Part shown: positions 8,039-17,094 of the stretch, in pieces
How positions within the stretch are numbered: the first letter of the stretch is position 1
How the letters are laid out: each line of letters opens with the position of its first letter
Assembly (NCBI GenBank): GCA_963809175.1
Contig: CAWEIK010000001.1
Coordinates: forward strand, 992,001 to 1,056,000
Length of the DNA: 64,000 nucleotides
Direction of reading: 5' to 3'
DNA from: JACCTU01 sp963809175
GTDB taxonomy: Bacteria > Actinomycetota > Thermoleophilia > Gaiellales > Gaiellaceae
Program-made: the position numbers and the translations under genes
The notes under the pieces: generated by a model
The model's database searches: none
What the model saw: the letters and a program-made list of their open reading frames with translations, nothing else
What the model was told of the DNA's origin: nothing

Positions 8039-8926
8039 ATGGAGGAGCTCCGCGTCGCGTCGCGGCCCAGCCTGCGCCGCCCCGTCCTCATCACCGCCTT
8101 CCGGGGCTGGAACGACGGCGGCCAGGGAGCGTCGCTCGCCGCCGGCTTCCTCGCGCGCACCTGGCAGGCGGCCCGGTTCGCCGACATCGACCCCGAGGAG
8201 TTCTTCGACTTCCAGGCGACGCGGCCGCACGTCTCGCTCGTCGAAGGCGTCACGCGCCAGATCGACTGGCCGGACAACGCCTTCTACCACGCCGAGATTC
8301 CGGGCACGGACCGCGACGCGATGCTGCTGCTCGGGATCGAGCCGAACGTTCGCTGGCGCACGTTCACCACGCTGGTCGCAGAGCTCGCGACCGATCTCGG
8401 CATCGAGCTCGTGGTCACGCTCGGCTCGCTCCTCGCCGACGTTCCGCACACGCGCCCCTCGCCCGTCACCGGGAGCGCGAGCGACTCGGACCTCGTGGAG
8501 CGCCTCGGGCTCCAGCCATCGCGCTACGAGGGGCCGACCGGGATCGTCGGTGTCCTGCACGACGCCTGCAAGCAGGCCGGCATCCCGTCCGCGAGCCTCT
8601 GGGCCGCGGTGCCGCACTACGTGTCGCTCGCACCGAGCCCGCGTGCTGCGCTCGCGCTGTGTCGCCGCCTCGGCGAGCTGCTCGAGGCGGAGATCGACAC
8701 GACGGAGCTCGAGGAAGCGAGCGAGGCGTACGCGCTGCAGGTGAGCGAGGCCGTCGCGTCCGACCCCGAGACGGCCGCGTACGTCGAGGAGCTCGAGCAG
8801 CGCACCGAGGAGATCGAGGAGGAAGAGGAGAACCTGCCCTCGGGCGACGCGATCGCCGCGGAGCTGACGCGCTACCTCCGCGAGCGCGAGCGCGAGAACG
8901 GCGGCCCCGAGGGGCCTGCCGGCTAA
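8039..8926 (+). CDS. PAC2 family protein
   Basis: About 295 residues, ATG 8039 (a GTG lies one codon upstream). The start RPVLITAFRGWNDGGQGASLAAGFL and the core LGSLLADVPHTRP and EGPTGIVGVLHDACKQAGIP are typical of the PAC2 (proteasome assembly chaperone 2) family of actinobacteria and archaea. The C-terminal 80 residues are acidic and helical (EELEQRTEEIEEEEENL), probably coiled coil. The biochemical role is not established in bacteria. Last gene of the selD-to-PAC2 run, convergent with the helicase. Confidence 0.85.
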   Translation: MEELRVASRPSLRRPVLITAFRGWNDGGQGASLAAGFLARTWQAARFADIDPEEFFDFQATRPHVSLVEGVTRQIDWPDNAFYHAEIPGTDRDAMLLLGIEPNVRWRTFTTLVAELATDLGIELVVTLGSLLADVPHTRPSPVTGSASDSDLVERLGLQPSRYEGPTGIVGVLHDACKQAGIPSASLWAAVPHYVSLAPSPRAALALCRRLGELLEAEIDTTELEEASEAYALQVSEAVASDPETAAYVEELEQRTEEIEEEEENLPSGDAIAAELTRYLRERERENGGPEGPAG

Positions 8927-11453
8927 GCCGCGGGCTGCTCGATCGCAGGCTCCGGCGGAGCCGCTGCGGGCTTCTCGTCTGCCGGTTTGCTCGCTGCTGC
9001 TGCTGCTGCTGCTGCGGGGAATTCGCGTCCGTCGTCTTCTTCTTGCGGCGCCGCCGGCGGCGCTTGCGTGTCGGCTGCGTCTTCGGCTGCGGCAGGTTCT
9101 CGGCGAGGGCGAGCGCGACCTCCTGGATCGGCCCGAGCCGCTCGCGCGCTGCGTCGAGGAGCTTCGTCGCCCGCGGCGTGTAGGCCTCCGCTGAGGCCAG
9201 CAGCGCGGCGCCGACCGGCTTCGGAAGCTCGAGCGCGGTGTTGACGAGCTTCGCGGCGTTCTCCTCGTGGCGATGGCCGCGCGAGTTGGCAAGCGCGCCG
9301 AGCAGTCGCTTCGCCTCGGGGTACTCCTGGCTCGCCTTGCGGTCCAGGACCTTGCGAGCTGCGCGTGCGAGCTTCCACGTCCAGCGCGAGAGAATCTGCT
9401 CGGGTGCGTCGGCCTTGCCGTCGCCGATCGCGCGGAGCAGCGTGCGGATCCCGCTCAGGCGGTCCTTCTCCCACGTCGGCGCCGAGCTGATGAGCGTGAC
9501 GAGGTCGTCGAAGTCCGCACGCTCGACCGGCATCGACACCCGATCGGCGAGCGCCATCATGCGCAGTCGCCGGTTCGGGTTCTCGGCGGCGCACGTCGCG
9601 AGGAACTGCTCGAGCGCCCCCTTCGTCGCGCGCCCCGCCGTCAGCTTCTCGACGAAGTTCGTGCGCTCCTCGAAGCGGATCTGCCTGCCGGCGATCGAAG
9701 CCCAGAAGCGCTGCTCGTCGTCGTCCAGGTACTTCGGGTCGACGCGCTGCCACTCGCGCTGGATCACGCTCAGCCTGCGTCGCACGTCGGGCGTGACCGG
9801 AACGAGCCACGGTGCCGGAGTGAGCTTCCGTTTCGCGCGTCGTTGGATTCGCCGCCGCGGCGCCGGTGTGACGCGGGCGCCTTCGCGGTAGAAGTCCGCG
9901 TCGAGCAGCGAGTGCAGCGAGACGACGCGCTCGTTGTGCGTCGCCGCCTTCGGCACGAAGTCGACGACGATCCCGGCTTCCTTGCGCGGGTGCATTCGCA
10001 TGATGCGGCCGATGCGCTGCTGGTAGACGCGGCGTGACGCCGTCGGCGCCAGGTGCATGCAGATCGTCGCGCGCGGCGAGTTCCAGCCTTCGGCGAGCAG
10101 CATCGCGTTGATCAGCACGTTGATCTCGCCGCGCTCGTACGCGCCGAGCGTCTCCGCGAGCTTCACCGGCGGCGTCCGGCCCGAGACCGCCTCCGCCTTG
10201 ATCCCGACCGCGCGGAACTCCTGCGCGAGGTTGTAGGCATGCTCGACACCCGCTGCGTAGACGATCCCGGGCGTGTTCTCGAAGCGCTCGCGGTAGAGCG
10301 ACGCGGCGGCGAGGTTCAGCGCCTGGTGGTCGAGCGCCTTCGCCAGCTCTTCCTGGTCGAAGTCGCCGCCGATGATCGGCACGTTGTTGATCGCTGCGAC
10401 GGGCGGCACGCGCAGGCTGCGGAGCGGTGCGATCAAGCCGCGCCGTGCGGCCTCGGCGAGCGGCAGGTCGTCGACCGACGCCGGGAAGACGTCCGAGACC
10501 TGCTTGGCGATCAACTGCTCGGTCGCGGTCATGCCGATGTAGAGCGGCTCGTGGTAGGAGCGGATCGCGAGCGACGTCTTCTCGCCGAGCGCCGTGTGCG
10601 CCTCGTCGGCGATCACGAGGTGGTACGCGTCACGCGAGATCTCGTCGTGGTGTCGAGCGAACCACGCGTACGTCTGGATCGTGATCGGGTTGTCGCGCGG
10701 CGGCTTCTGGTCGCGCATGATCGCGTCGGTGAAGCGATCGCCGTAGCCCTCGTCGGTGAGGTCGCGGTTGAACTGCTGCACCAAGAGGCGACGGTGCGTG
10801 AGGATCAGCACGCCGAGCGTGCGCGCGGCCTCGACGAAGCCCGCAGCTGCGATCGTCTTGCCGGACGCCGTCGGGTGACGGAAGCGGAAGCGGCGGGCAG
10901 CGCCGGGATCCGGCCCCACGTAGGCGTCCTCCTCGGTGTCCTCGTCGGGCTCGCGCTCGAGCAGGCCGAGCTCGTCCTCCGGCTCCTCCTCCAACGCGTC
11001 TGCGACCTCGACGACCGCTGCATGGCCGTTGCCGTTGCCGTTCTCGGTCTCGCGCTCCCGCTGGTTCGCGTGCAGGAGCTCGGTGAGCATGCCCGCGAGC
11101 GCGTCGATCTGATGCCGGCGAAGCTCGGTCTTGCCCGACGCGAGCTTCGGTCGCGTCTCGACGAGCACGCGCTCGAGGCCGAGCATCAGGCCGTACTTGA
11201 CCTTCCAGGGGTACGAGGGACTGCTGAGGCCGTCGCCGATCTCGGCCAGCGCGTCGTCGAGCGCCCGCCGCCGCGCGGTCCCGGGCGCGAGCACCTCCTC
11301 GGCGTCCTCGTCCGTGTGGAGGAACGCTTCGCCCGCCCAGTCTTGGGCCTTCCGCGCCGCTTCAGCGAGCTCCTCGCCCGCCAGCGGCGAATCCATGAAG
11401 TGATCGGTCGTCGTTGCCACGGTGGCAGCGCCAATGCGCGCTGCAGCTTCCAT
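8923..11453 (-). CDS. DEAD/DEAH-box superfamily 2 helicase, frameshifted near its 3' end
   Basis: Starts ATG 11453 (MEAAARIGAATVATTTDHFM). Motif I is HPTASGKTIAAAG, motif II is VIADEAHTALG, motif III is YIGMTAT, and motif VI is VYQQRIGRIMRMHPR, so this is an SF2 ATP-dependent helicase of the type-III-restriction/SSL2-like group with a long C-terminal helical region. A basic RRRRRRKKK stretch precedes the end. At the GGGG run 9016-9019 the frame must shift: the continuation PAAAAAA...SKPADEKPAAAPP ends at 8923. Without the shift the frame would run 460 bases antisense through the PAC2 gene as Arg-rich nonsense. DNA repair or defence are possible roles. No methylase is nearby. Confidence 0.8.
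8993..9015. repeat. GCT trinucleotide microsatellite
   Basis: Seven GCT units plus GC, within the 3' end of the helicase gene. It encodes a poly-Ala tract in the likely frame (poly-Gln in the shifted one). The adjacent GGGG run is where the helicase frame breaks. Confidence 0.8.
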
Positions 11454-11533
11454 CACAAGGTGCGGCCCGGTTCTGACCCCGACTCGGGCGACGCACTAGA
11501 CAGCATAGACGATCCTCTGAACCCCCTGTGGGA

Positions 11534-13411
11534 CTAGGCCGGAGCGGCCGCGCCGGCGTCCGCCAGCCGCCTGCCGAGCACCCGCTCGGAGACGCCGGTC
11601 CGGTCCAGGTGCGGGGTGATCCCGCCGAGGAAGAACGGCCAGCCCGCCCCGAGGAGCAGGCACGTGTCGACGTCCTGGGCCGAGCCCACCACCCCTTCGT
11701 CGAGGAGTCGCCCGATCTCGTCCGCGAGCGCCTCGAGCACGGCCTCGGTGATCTCGTCGGGCGTCCGGCGGCGGTCGCCGAGGACGACGATCTCGTCGTT
11801 CCCCGCCGCGAGGTTGGCGAGCGTCGGCGAGAGCGGGAAGCGGTCGGGGTAGGCCTCGTTCATCGTCTCGAGCACGTGGTTCGCGACGCGCGGGCCGACG
11901 AGCTGCAGCAGGACGGACGGCGCCATCGGCATCCCGAGCTCGACGATCGCCTCGTCCGTCTCCTCGACCGTGTTGCCGTGCTCGAGCGAGTCCATCAGCA
12001 CGCTCGTCATGCGCGTCAGCACACGGTTGACGACGAAGCCCGGTGCGTCCTTCGTCACGACACCGCGCTTGCCCAGCTGCTTGCAGACGTCCCACGCGGT
12101 CGCGAGCGCCTCGTCCGACGTGTCGTCGTGACAAACGATCTCGACGAGCGGCAGCACGGCGACCGGGTTGAAGAAGTGGAGCCCGACGTCGGCGCCCATC
12201 TCCGCGAGCGACAGTGACGACGTGTTCGACGCCAGGATCGCGTTCGGAGCGACCTTCCGAAGCGTTGCGAAGACGTCCTGCTTGACCGCGAGCTCCTCGA
12301 CGACCGCCTCGAGGACGAGGTCGCAGTCCTCGAAGCCGTCCCAGCCGGTCGTGCCGGAGACGAGCGTCGCGTCGACGGCGCCGCGGACGTCCTCGAGCGC
12401 GGCTTCGACGAGCTCGTCCGTCAGGTCGCGGAGGACGAGCGGAACCTCGAGGCGCTTCACGAACAGCGTTGCGAGCTGTCGCGCCATCAGGCCGCCGCCC
12501 ACGATGCCCACCTTCTCGACGTTGCGCGGTGCGGTCTCGGGAACGCCGATGCCTCTCTTCTGGCGTCGCTCGACGAGGTTGAAGGCGTAGATCGAGTTCT
12601 GCGCCTGCGGCTCGGGCAGCAGGCCCGCGATCGCGTCTTCCTCTGCGCGGTAACCCTCTTCGAGCGACCACTCGGCCGCGCCCGCGATCAGGTCGAGTGC
12701 GACGCGAGGCGCGAGCGCCGGCCCGAGCAGCTCGCCGCGCGCGCGACGCACGACCTCGGACGTGCTCGACAGGTCGGCTGCTTCGCGTTGCGCGGGCTCG
12801 CTCCGCAGATACGCGATCGACTCGTCGAGGAACGCGGCGTCGTCGAGGATCGCGTCGACCAGCCCGAGCTCGAGTGCCTTCTGCGCGTCGAGCATCCGGT
12901 TCTGGCGCAGCGGGTTTGCGACGACCACCTTCACCGCGGCCTCGGGGCCGACGAGCGGCGGGAGCAGCTGCGTGCCGCCCCAGGCGGGGAAGAGCCCGAG
13001 GAAGACCTCCGGCGTGCCGACGTGGCGCACGGAGCGCGCAATCGTCCGGTGGTCGCAGTGCAGGGCGATCTCGAGCCCGCCGCCGAGCGCCGCGCCGCTG
13101 ATCGCGGCGAGCGTCGGGAACGGCAGGTTCCGAAGCCTGAGGAAGAGCTCGTGCCCTGCGCGCGAGCCTGCGCGCGCGAGCTCGGGCGTCACGTTCGGAA
13201 ACGCATCGATGTCGGCCCCGACCGCGAAGCCGTTCGGCTTGCCGGTCAGGACGAGACCGGCCCACTCCTGCGACTCGAGCTCGTCGAGCGTCCGGCCGAG
13301 CGACTCGAGCGCCTCGCGTCCGAACGTGCACGGCTTGGTCCAGTCCTCGCCGTTGTCGATCGTGACGATTGCCAGGTCGTCGCTGCGCCTGAGCACGAAC
13401 TCGGTGGCCAT
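11534..13411 (-). CDS. fadJ: Fused enoyl-CoA hydratase / 3-hydroxyacyl-CoA dehydrogenase (FadJ/FadB-like)
   Basis: 625 residues, ATG 13411. The N-terminal crotonase domain (about 1-200) has the oxyanion-hole stretches GFAVGADIDAF and ISGAALGGGLEIALHCDHR, and Glu in TPEVFLGLFPAWGGTQLL. The C-terminal 3-hydroxyacyl-CoA dehydrogenase has the NAD motif VGIVGGGLMARQLA, the catalytic region ILASNTSSLSL, GLHFFNPVAVLPLVEIV, and KDAPGFVVNRVLTRM. It carries out two successive steps of fatty-acid beta-oxidation. It is somewhat shorter than E. coli FadB/FadJ (over 700). No thiolase or acyl-CoA dehydrogenase gene is adjacent. Confidence 0.9.
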   Translation of the reverse strand: MATEFVLRRSDDLAIVTIDNGEDWTKPCTFGREALESLGRTLDELESQEWAGLVLTGKPNGFAVGADIDAFPNVTPELARAGSRAGHELFLRLRNLPFPTLAAISGAALGGGLEIALHCDHRTIARSVRHVGTPEVFLGLFPAWGGTQLLPPLVGPEAAVKVVVANPLRQNRMLDAQKALELGLVDAILDDAAFLDESIAYLRSEPAQREAADLSSTSEVVRRARGELLGPALAPRVALDLIAGAAEWSLEEGYRAEEDAIAGLLPEPQAQNSIYAFNLVERRQKRGIGVPETAPRNVEKVGIVGGGLMARQLATLFVKRLEVPLVLRDLTDELVEAALEDVRGAVDATLVSGTTGWDGFEDCDLVLEAVVEELAVKQDVFATLRKVAPNAILASNTSSLSLAEMGADVGLHFFNPVAVLPLVEIVCHDDTSDEALATAWDVCKQLGKRGVVTKDAPGFVVNRVLTRMTSVLMDSLEHGNTVEETDEAIVELGMPMAPSVLLQLVGPRVANHVLETMNEAYPDRFPLSPTLANLAAGNDEIVVLGDRRRTPDEITEAVLEALADEIGRLLDEGVVGSAQDVDTCLLLGAGWPFFLGGITPHLDRTGVSERVLGRRLADAGAAAPA

Positions 13412-13445
13412 CGGGCAAGCCTAGCCTGGGTAGAATTGCGGGTAC

Positions 13446-14129
13446 GTGGACGGCTTCGGCTTCTATCTCCTCTTTCTCGTTCCGCCGCTCGTCATCGGGA
13501 TCCTGGTGCAGGTGTGGCTCAAGCGCACGTTCGCGCGCTTCTCGAACGTCCCGCTCTCGAGCGGTCTGACCGGTGCCGCGGTCGCCCGCGAGATCCTCGA
13601 CCGCAACGGGCTCCATGACGTTCCGGTCGAACAGTCACCCGGCGGCGCGCTCTCCGACCACTACGACCCGCGCAAGCGCGCGCTCTTTCTTTCGGCGCCG
13701 GTCTACGAGCCTGCGACGGTCGCCGCTGCTGCGGTCGCCGCGCACGAGACGGGCCATGCGCTCCAGCACGCGTCCGGCTACGTCCCGCTGAAGATTCGCT
13801 CCGCGATGTACCCCGCGGTTGCGTTCGCGTCGAACGCGTGGATCTGGCTGCTCCTTGCGGGCGCGTTCCTGCAGGTGCTCGGCCTCGTCGCGGTCGCGCT
13901 GGTGCTGTACGCGGTCGCGGTGCTCTTCCACGTCGTGACGCTGCCGGTCGAGTTCAACGCGTCGCGTCGCGCGTCCGGGCAGCTGCGCACGCTCGGGCTC
14001 GTCGGCACGACCGAGCTCGGCGGCGTGCAGAAGGTGCTGAGCGCCGCCGCGCTGACGTACGTCGCGGGCGCCCTCGCCGCGCTCTCACAGCTCTTGTATT
14101 ACGTGCTCGTCTTCTTCGGCGACGATTAG
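13446..14129 (+). CDS. Membrane zinc metallopeptidase, YugP family
   Basis: GTG start, 227 residues. One N-terminal membrane segment (FYLLFLVPPLVIGILVQVW), then a soluble part with Y-D-P-R and the zinc motif AAHETGHALQH (HExxH), and three further hydrophobic segments (NAWIWLLLAGAFLQVLGLVA and others). EFNASRRA supplies the conserved downstream Glu/Asn region. The layout matches Zn-peptidase family 2 (B. subtilis YugP). The substrate is unknown. Confidence 0.88.
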   Translation: MDGFGFYLLFLVPPLVIGILVQVWLKRTFARFSNVPLSSGLTGAAVAREILDRNGLHDVPVEQSPGGALSDHYDPRKRALFLSAPVYEPATVAAAAVAAHETGHALQHASGYVPLKIRSAMYPAVAFASNAWIWLLLAGAFLQVLGLVAVALVLYAVAVLFHVVTLPVEFNASRRASGQLRTLGLVGTTELGGVQKVLSAAALTYVAGALAALSQLLYYVLVFFGDD

Positions 14130-14709
14130 CCGACGGGAGCCGCTGCCAAGCCGCTGCGCTAGCTAGCGCCGTGTGTGGATGGAAGACGAGCGTGATCACG
14201 ATCGGGTCCTGCTCGGGGTCCTCGAGGTCGTCGACGCGTTCGGAGAGGATCTCCCAGAGCTCGCGCACGCGCTCCGGTGCGATTCGCACCGTCACCTGCG
14301 CACTGCGGAACTTCCCCTGCGGGCCGAACTTCGCCCAGCCCGCGTTCACCTCGTCGAGGATCGCCGCGTGGACGTCGCTCGTCGCGCCCGGCGACGTCAG
14401 CAGCTCGGGCGCGACGCGAATCGTGTTCGCCACCGCCCGGTAGGGCTTCTCGCGGCCGTGGCCGCCTTCGACGCGCTGGATCAGCTCCGCCTTCAGCAAC
14501 GTCCGGACGTGAAAGTGGAGGTGGCCGGGATCGACCTCGAGCCGCTGCGCGAGCTCGCGGTTCGTCAGCAGCTCGTCGTTCTCCCCGAGCAGCTCGAGCA
14601 CGCGTAGCCGCAGCGGGTGGCCGAGCGCCTTCAGCTGCTCGGGCTTGTTGATGGTCAAAACGCCGAGCGGCTCTCCTCCCGGGTCGGCGTCGGCCATGCG
14701 CAAGTACAT
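13954..14709 (-). CDS. ArsR-like winged-helix transcription regulator (3' end uncertain)
   Basis: The N-terminal 95 residues are a winged helix: LKALGHPLRLRVLELLGEN, TNRELAQRLEVDPGHLHFHVRTLLKAELIQRVEG, GREKPYRAVANTIRV. A dimerisation-type domain follows up to about VRELWEILSERVDDLEDPEQDPIVITLVFHPH (residue 178). Beyond that the frame is Arg-rich and runs antisense through the protease gene for 176 bases, so the true end is probably near 14160, where TAG codons occur in the next frame. Start at 14709 or at the second Met, 14697. No metal-site Cys pair is evident. The target is unknown. Confidence 0.7.
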   Translation of the reverse strand: MYLRMADADPGGEPLGVLTINKPEQLKALGHPLRLRVLELLGENDELLTNRELAQRLEVDPGHLHFHVRTLLKAELIQRVEGGHGREKPYRAVANTIRVAPELLTSPGATSDVHAAILDEVNAGWAKFGPQGKFRSAQVTVRIAPERVRELWEILSERVDDLEDPEQDPIVITLVFHPHTALASAAAWQRLPSANRRRRRRARNTRAVRARRGRPRRTSARRRSAPSARRRARSCRRARACAAARTRDATR

Positions 14710-14730
14710 ATAGGAATCAGCAACCGCTGT

Positions 14731-15345
14731 CTAGATCCGAAGCTCCTGGGCGGCCGCAGGATCGAGGATCACGACGGTCTCCCCGTTCTTGGATCGAACC
14801 AGGCTCGCCGGTGTTGCCTCGGAAGGCGGCTCCGCAAAGGCGCGCCGCGAAGCCTCGGCCCGCTCGGCACCGGCGACGAGGAAGACGACGAGCGGCGCCG
14901 CGACGAGTACCGGGATCGTCATCGTGACGCGATCGACGAGGGGCTCGAGCTTCGCTTCCGCGGGAATCGCGCGGCGCTCGCGCTCGGCGAGCCCGGGTGC
15001 GTGCGGGTAGAGCGACGCGACGTGACCGTCCGAGCCCAGCCCGAGCAGCACGAAGTCGAGCGTGACGCCTTCGAGCTCCCGGTCGTACTCGTCGGCCGCG
15101 CGCTCCGCGCCGAGCTCGCCGCGGATCCGGTGCACCGCCGCCGGCTGGACTGCGAGGCGATCGAGCAGCGTTCGCTTCGCCAGCCCGTAGTTCGACCACT
15201 CGTGCTCGGGTGCGACGCAGCGGTCGTCGCCCCACCAGACCTCGTTCGAGCTCCAGTCGGGCCTGAGCTCGGCCGCCAGCTCGTAGGCGCGCCCCGGAGT
15301 GGTGCCGCCGGTGAGCGTGACGTGGCCGTTCGCCTCGGCGAGCAA
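14731..15345 (-). CDS. pgl: 6-phosphogluconolactonase
   Basis: Glucosamine-6-phosphate isomerase/6PGL fold: LTLTGG-type motif VTLTGGTTPGRAYELAA, WWGDDRCVAPEHEWSNYGLA, then LDFVLLGLGSDGHVASLYPH and TMTIPVLVAA. It hydrolyses 6-phosphogluconolactone in the pentose phosphate pathway. Homology clearly continues upstream of the first available start (TTG 15345) for about 18 residues (VDLRVAPDIETASRWCAEL), to the proC stop at 15396. No ATG, GTG or TTG is present there, so the real start codon may carry a sequence error. Confidence 0.88.
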   Translation of the reverse strand: MLAEANGHVTLTGGTTPGRAYELAAELRPDWSSNEVWWGDDRCVAPEHEWSNYGLAKRTLLDRLAVQPAAVHRIRGELGAERAADEYDRELEGVTLDFVLLGLGSDGHVASLYPHAPGLAERERRAIPAEAKLEPLVDRVTMTIPVLVAAPLVVFLVAGAERAEASRRAFAEPPSEATPASLVRSKNGETVVILDPAAAQELRI

Positions 15346-15395
15346 CTCGGCGCACCAGCGCGAAGCCGTCTCGATGTCGGGTGCGACGCGGAGGT

Positions 15396-16203
15396 CTACT
15401 GCTCGCCGGCCGCGAGCTCCTGCGACCGCTCCATCGCCGCTTGGATCGCGTCCAGGAACGCAGCGCGAACGCCTTTCTGCTCGAGCACCCGGATCGCGCG
15501 GATCGTCGTCCCGCCCGGCGAGGTGACGGCCTCGCGCAGATCGACGGGGTGCATCTGCTCGTCACGGAGCAGCTTCGCCGTGCCGAGCATCGTCTGCACG
15601 ACGAGCTGCGTCGACACCTCGCGCGACAGGCCGAGCAGGATGCCCGCCTCGATCATCGCCTCGGCGAGCAGCGCGAAGTACGCGGGGCCCGAGCCGGAGA
15701 CCGCAGTCACCGCGTCCATCGCCGACTCGGGCAGTCGCACGACTCGGCCGAGGTTCGACAGCACGCTCTCCGCGAGGTCGAGGTGCTCGTCGCCGCGCGT
15801 GCGCGCCTGCACAGAGCCCTGCGATCCCCTCGTGCACGGTGGACGGCGCGTTCGGCATCGCGCGCACCACCGGCACGCCGTCGGCGAGCCGCGACTCGAT
15901 CTGCGCGGTGGGGATCGCCGCTGCAACCGAGAGCACGGTCTGCTCGCTGGAGACCGACGGCGCGATCTCTCCGAGCAGCGCCGGAAAGTCCTGGGGCTTG
16001 ACGGCGAGCACGATGATGTCTGCACCCGCCACCGCCTCGCCGTTCGACAGCGTCGCCTCGACGCCGTAGCGCTCGCGCAGCTCGTCGACGCGCGCCTGCC
16101 GACGCCCGGTCACGACGACGTCGCTCCAGCCGGACGAGAGCAGCCCGGCGAGCAGCGACTCGCCGATCTTCCCTGCACCGAGGATCGCCAGCCGTTCTGC
16201 CAC
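15396..16203 (-). CDS. proC: Pyrroline-5-carboxylate reductase, frameshifted
   Basis: The last step of proline synthesis: reduction of P5C with NAD(P)H. The N-terminal frame (ATG 16203) has the Rossmann start LAILGAGKIGESLLAGLLSSG and VLAVKPQDF, then VVRAMPNAPSTVHEGIAGL. Around 15794-15808, in a run of alternating GC, the frame shifts by one base. The second half continues with ESAMDAVTAVSGSGPAYFALL and HPVDLREAVTSPGGTTIRAI, which are the family's C-terminal signatures, and ends TAG at 15396. Read together the length (about 269) is normal. The break is probably an indel error. Confidence 0.85.
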
Positions 16204-16212
16204 GCCTCGAGT

Positions 16213-17094
16213 CTAGGCGGCGCGCGAAGAAATGCGCTGCGGAGGCTTGCGGATGCGCGCGCCGTCGGGCAGCGGGATCAGGCCGCGCGCGAACCCGGCC
16301 ATCAGGTAGACGCTCGCCAGGCCGGCCCACTCTTCGTAGGGCTCGAGCAGCGCCGCGGTCTCGTGACCCTCGACCCAGCGGCCCTCGAGCGCGATCTGGA
16401 GCTTCACGAGCCCGAGGTCGCCGACGAGGCCGTAGTCGCTGCGACCGAGCCCCTCGAGACAGATGACGCCGACCGACCACGCGCCGAGCCCGCGCTCGCG
16501 CCCGAGGCGCGCCGCGACGACGTCGGAGGGATGCTCCTTGAGCCGCTCCAGCTCGAGTGAGCGGCAGAGGCGTGCGAGCGTCGCGCCGCGTCGAGCGTGC
16601 AACCCGAGCGCTCGCAGCTCGGCCGGGGAGCAGCGCGCAAGCGTCGCGCAGTCGGGTGCGGCATGCAGGTCGCCGACCGGTTGCGCGACCGAGCGGATGA
16701 TCCGCTTCTCCATCGCCCGAGCACGCCAGGCCTCGATCAGCTGTCCGCAGAGTGCGCGTAGGAGCGCCTGCGAAACCGTGCCGACCCGCAGCACGCGCTT
16801 GCCTTGGAGCTGCGAGATCGGTCCCCGCAGCAGCTTGTCGTTCTTGAACCGCCGCAGGAAGTCGGAGTGGTCGTCGTCGACGGCGAGGAGCCAGCGGAGC
16901 CGGTCGACGCTCGCCTCGCTCGGGCCCTGGACGACGACGGTGCCGTCGCGAAGCTGAGTGGCGCACGCTTGCTCGTCGCCGACGACCGCGCGCAGGACGC
17001 CGTCCCGCCAGACGCGCGTCGCGTCGCTCGCGCCTTGCGCCGTCAGCGGTAGTGAGTAGGGGCCGGCCGGACGGATCCGGGCCGTGACGGTCAA
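16213..17094 (-). CDS. alkA: AlkA-like DNA-3-methyladenine glycosylase (HhH-GPD)
   Basis: About 293 residues from TTG 17094, which overlaps the stop of the upstream regulator (TTGA). The N-terminal beta domain (RPAGPYSLPLTAQG) precedes the helical HhH-GPD part: LRALCGQLIEAWRARAMEKR, a helix-hairpin-helix LRALGLHARRGATLARL, and the Gly/Pro-Asp region RERGLGAWSVGVICLEGLGRSDYG, where the usual catalytic Asp follows. It removes alkylated bases in base excision repair. In the present sequence its frame is fused to the upstream regulator only because of a frameshift there, so the two are separate genes. Confidence 0.82.
   Translation of the reverse strand: MTVTARIRPAGPYSLPLTAQGASDATRVWRDGVLRAVVGDEQACATQLRDGTVVVQGPSEASVDRLRWLLAVDDDHSDFLRRFKNDKLLRGPISQLQGKRVLRVGTVSQALLRALCGQLIEAWRARAMEKRIIRSVAQPVGDLHAAPDCATLARCSPAELRALGLHARRGATLARLCRSLELERLKEHPSDVVAARLGRERGLGAWSVGVICLEGLGRSDYGLVGDLGLVKLQIALEGRWVEGHETAALLEPYEEWAGLASVYLMAGFARGLIPLPDGARIRKPPQRISSRAA

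Noticed and set aside
6851..9292. An 813-codon minus-strand frame across apgM, ctaA and the PAC2 gene
   Set aside because: It spans three well-supported plus-strand genes and encodes Arg/Glu/Asp repeats without domain features; a shadow frame.
8466..11456. A helicase of 996 residues extending through the PAC2 gene
   Set aside because: The last 150 residues are Arg/Ser-rich and antisense to PAC2. A shift at GGGG 9016-9019 gives a natural Ala/Pro-rich end at 8923.
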